A stretch of DNA of 64,000 nucleotides, from NCBI GenBank assembly GCA_037954235.1, contig JBBMOA010000018.1:4436001-4500000 (forward strand). Reading direction: 5' to 3'. A program made the position numbers and the translations under genes. The stretch's first letter is position 1. Each line of letters starts with the position of its first letter. The DNA is from Aulostomus chinensis. Lineage: Eukaryota > Chordata > Actinopteri > Syngnathiformes > Aulostomidae. Under the pieces are notes generated by a model, which was given only the letters and a program-made list of their open reading frames with translations, searched no databases and was not told the origin of the DNA. Below, one piece after another: positions 63,494-64,000 of the stretch.

Positions 63494-63563
<70 letters not shown>
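63494..63563. repeat. Long (AT)n microsatellite
   Basis: About 70 bases of uninterrupted alternating AT, self-complementary and able to form a cruciform. Confidence 0.95.
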
Positions 63564-63565
<2 letters not shown>

Positions 63566-64000
63566 CTGTAAACGATGTGAACGATTTTTTTGGGGGGGGG
63601 GGTGATTTACTGAATAACAGATTTCATTCGCCAGCGCCGCGGGGGAGCCGCGTCTCCTGCGTGGCAACCGAAACGACCTTGAATCCGATGTGGCGTCTCG
63701 CTCTCTCAGGTGGTTTGTAACGTTTTAGACGAGCCGCGTTCACGTCTCAGCGATGGGGATTTGTTGAGAGTAAAAAGCTCACATCCTCCGGTAGTGGGGA
63801 AGATTTAAAGCCGTGCCTGAAAGTTCACTTGTCAAAATTAGAAGTTTCCCCTCAAAGTAGCACAAAGCCTTGGTGCTCCTCTTGGGGGGGGTCGTCACAC
63901 CCCTGTACGTGTCTGTTTGAGTGGAGTGAAACCAGATTTGAACTTCATTTTTTTTCTGTGTGAAGCCTCCTTTCATCAGCCTCCACCACAGAGCGACATG

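Larger units (their letters stand above)
60561..64000. other. AT-rich non-coding right end
   Basis: No recognisable coding exon. It contains TA (61004-61028), AAT (61221-61254) and long TA (63494-63563) repeats and a G run (63591-63602). The only gene-like signal is a strong donor at 63470-63471 (gagagcag|gtgagtcgg), without an identifiable protein. Confidence 0.5.

Noticed and set aside
1..64000. CRISPR arrays, phage or bacterial defence systems
   Set aside because: No spaced direct repeats or operon-like gene blocks; the sequence is vertebrate throughout.

Overview
The window is vertebrate nuclear DNA. The split genes with GT-AG introns, long AT-rich non-coding stretches, many CA/GT microsatellites, a tRNA-headed SINE of a type common in fish, and the protein sequences all point to a teleost, probably a percomorph. 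No bacterial, phage, CRISPR or viral gene system is visible. I worked only from the sequence. Gene names rest on recalled family sequences and were not searched.

Five protein-coding genes could be assembled exon by exon. (1) kmt5c (minus, 17104 down to 5169) encodes an H4K20 methyltransferase with a SET domain in seven small exons and one very large terminal exon open for 1735 codons. (2) ppp1ca (minus, 32726 down to 23137) encodes a complete 332-residue PP1 catalytic subunit in seven coding exons. (3) A two-exon claudin (plus, 36486 to 37934) encodes 210 residues. (4) coro1a (minus, 46109 down to 39079) encodes a 456-residue coronin in ten coding exons and lies tail-to-tail with the claudin. 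(5) paqr4 (minus, 59659 down to 55129) encodes a 272-residue seven-helix PAQR protein in three exons. In four genes every exon phase closes exactly. In kmt5c the phase breaks by one base at the junction into the giant last exon, and this is the main unresolved anomaly.

Layout: 1-5.1 kb is kmt5c 3' flank with a promoter-like island at about 2.5-2.8 kb; 5.2-18.3 kb is kmt5c; 18.3-23.1 kb is intergenic plus the probable ppp1ca 3' UTR; 23.1-33.2 kb is ppp1ca and its promoter, including a 7.3-kb first coding intron; 33.2-38.5 kb is the claudin and its upstream region; 39.0-47.2 kb is coro1a; 47.2-55.1 kb is a gene-poor stretch with repeats; 55.1-60.5 kb is paqr4 and its promoter; 60.5-64 kb holds only AT-rich DNA and microsatellites.

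The genes do not form one pathway. They cover heterochromatin marking (kmt5c), a general Ser/Thr phosphatase (ppp1ca), tight junctions (claudin), actin dynamics in blood cells (coro1a) and a Golgi/membrane PAQR receptor-like protein (paqr4). Their interest as a group is evolutionary: the human counterparts lie on three chromosomes (19q, 11q and 16p).
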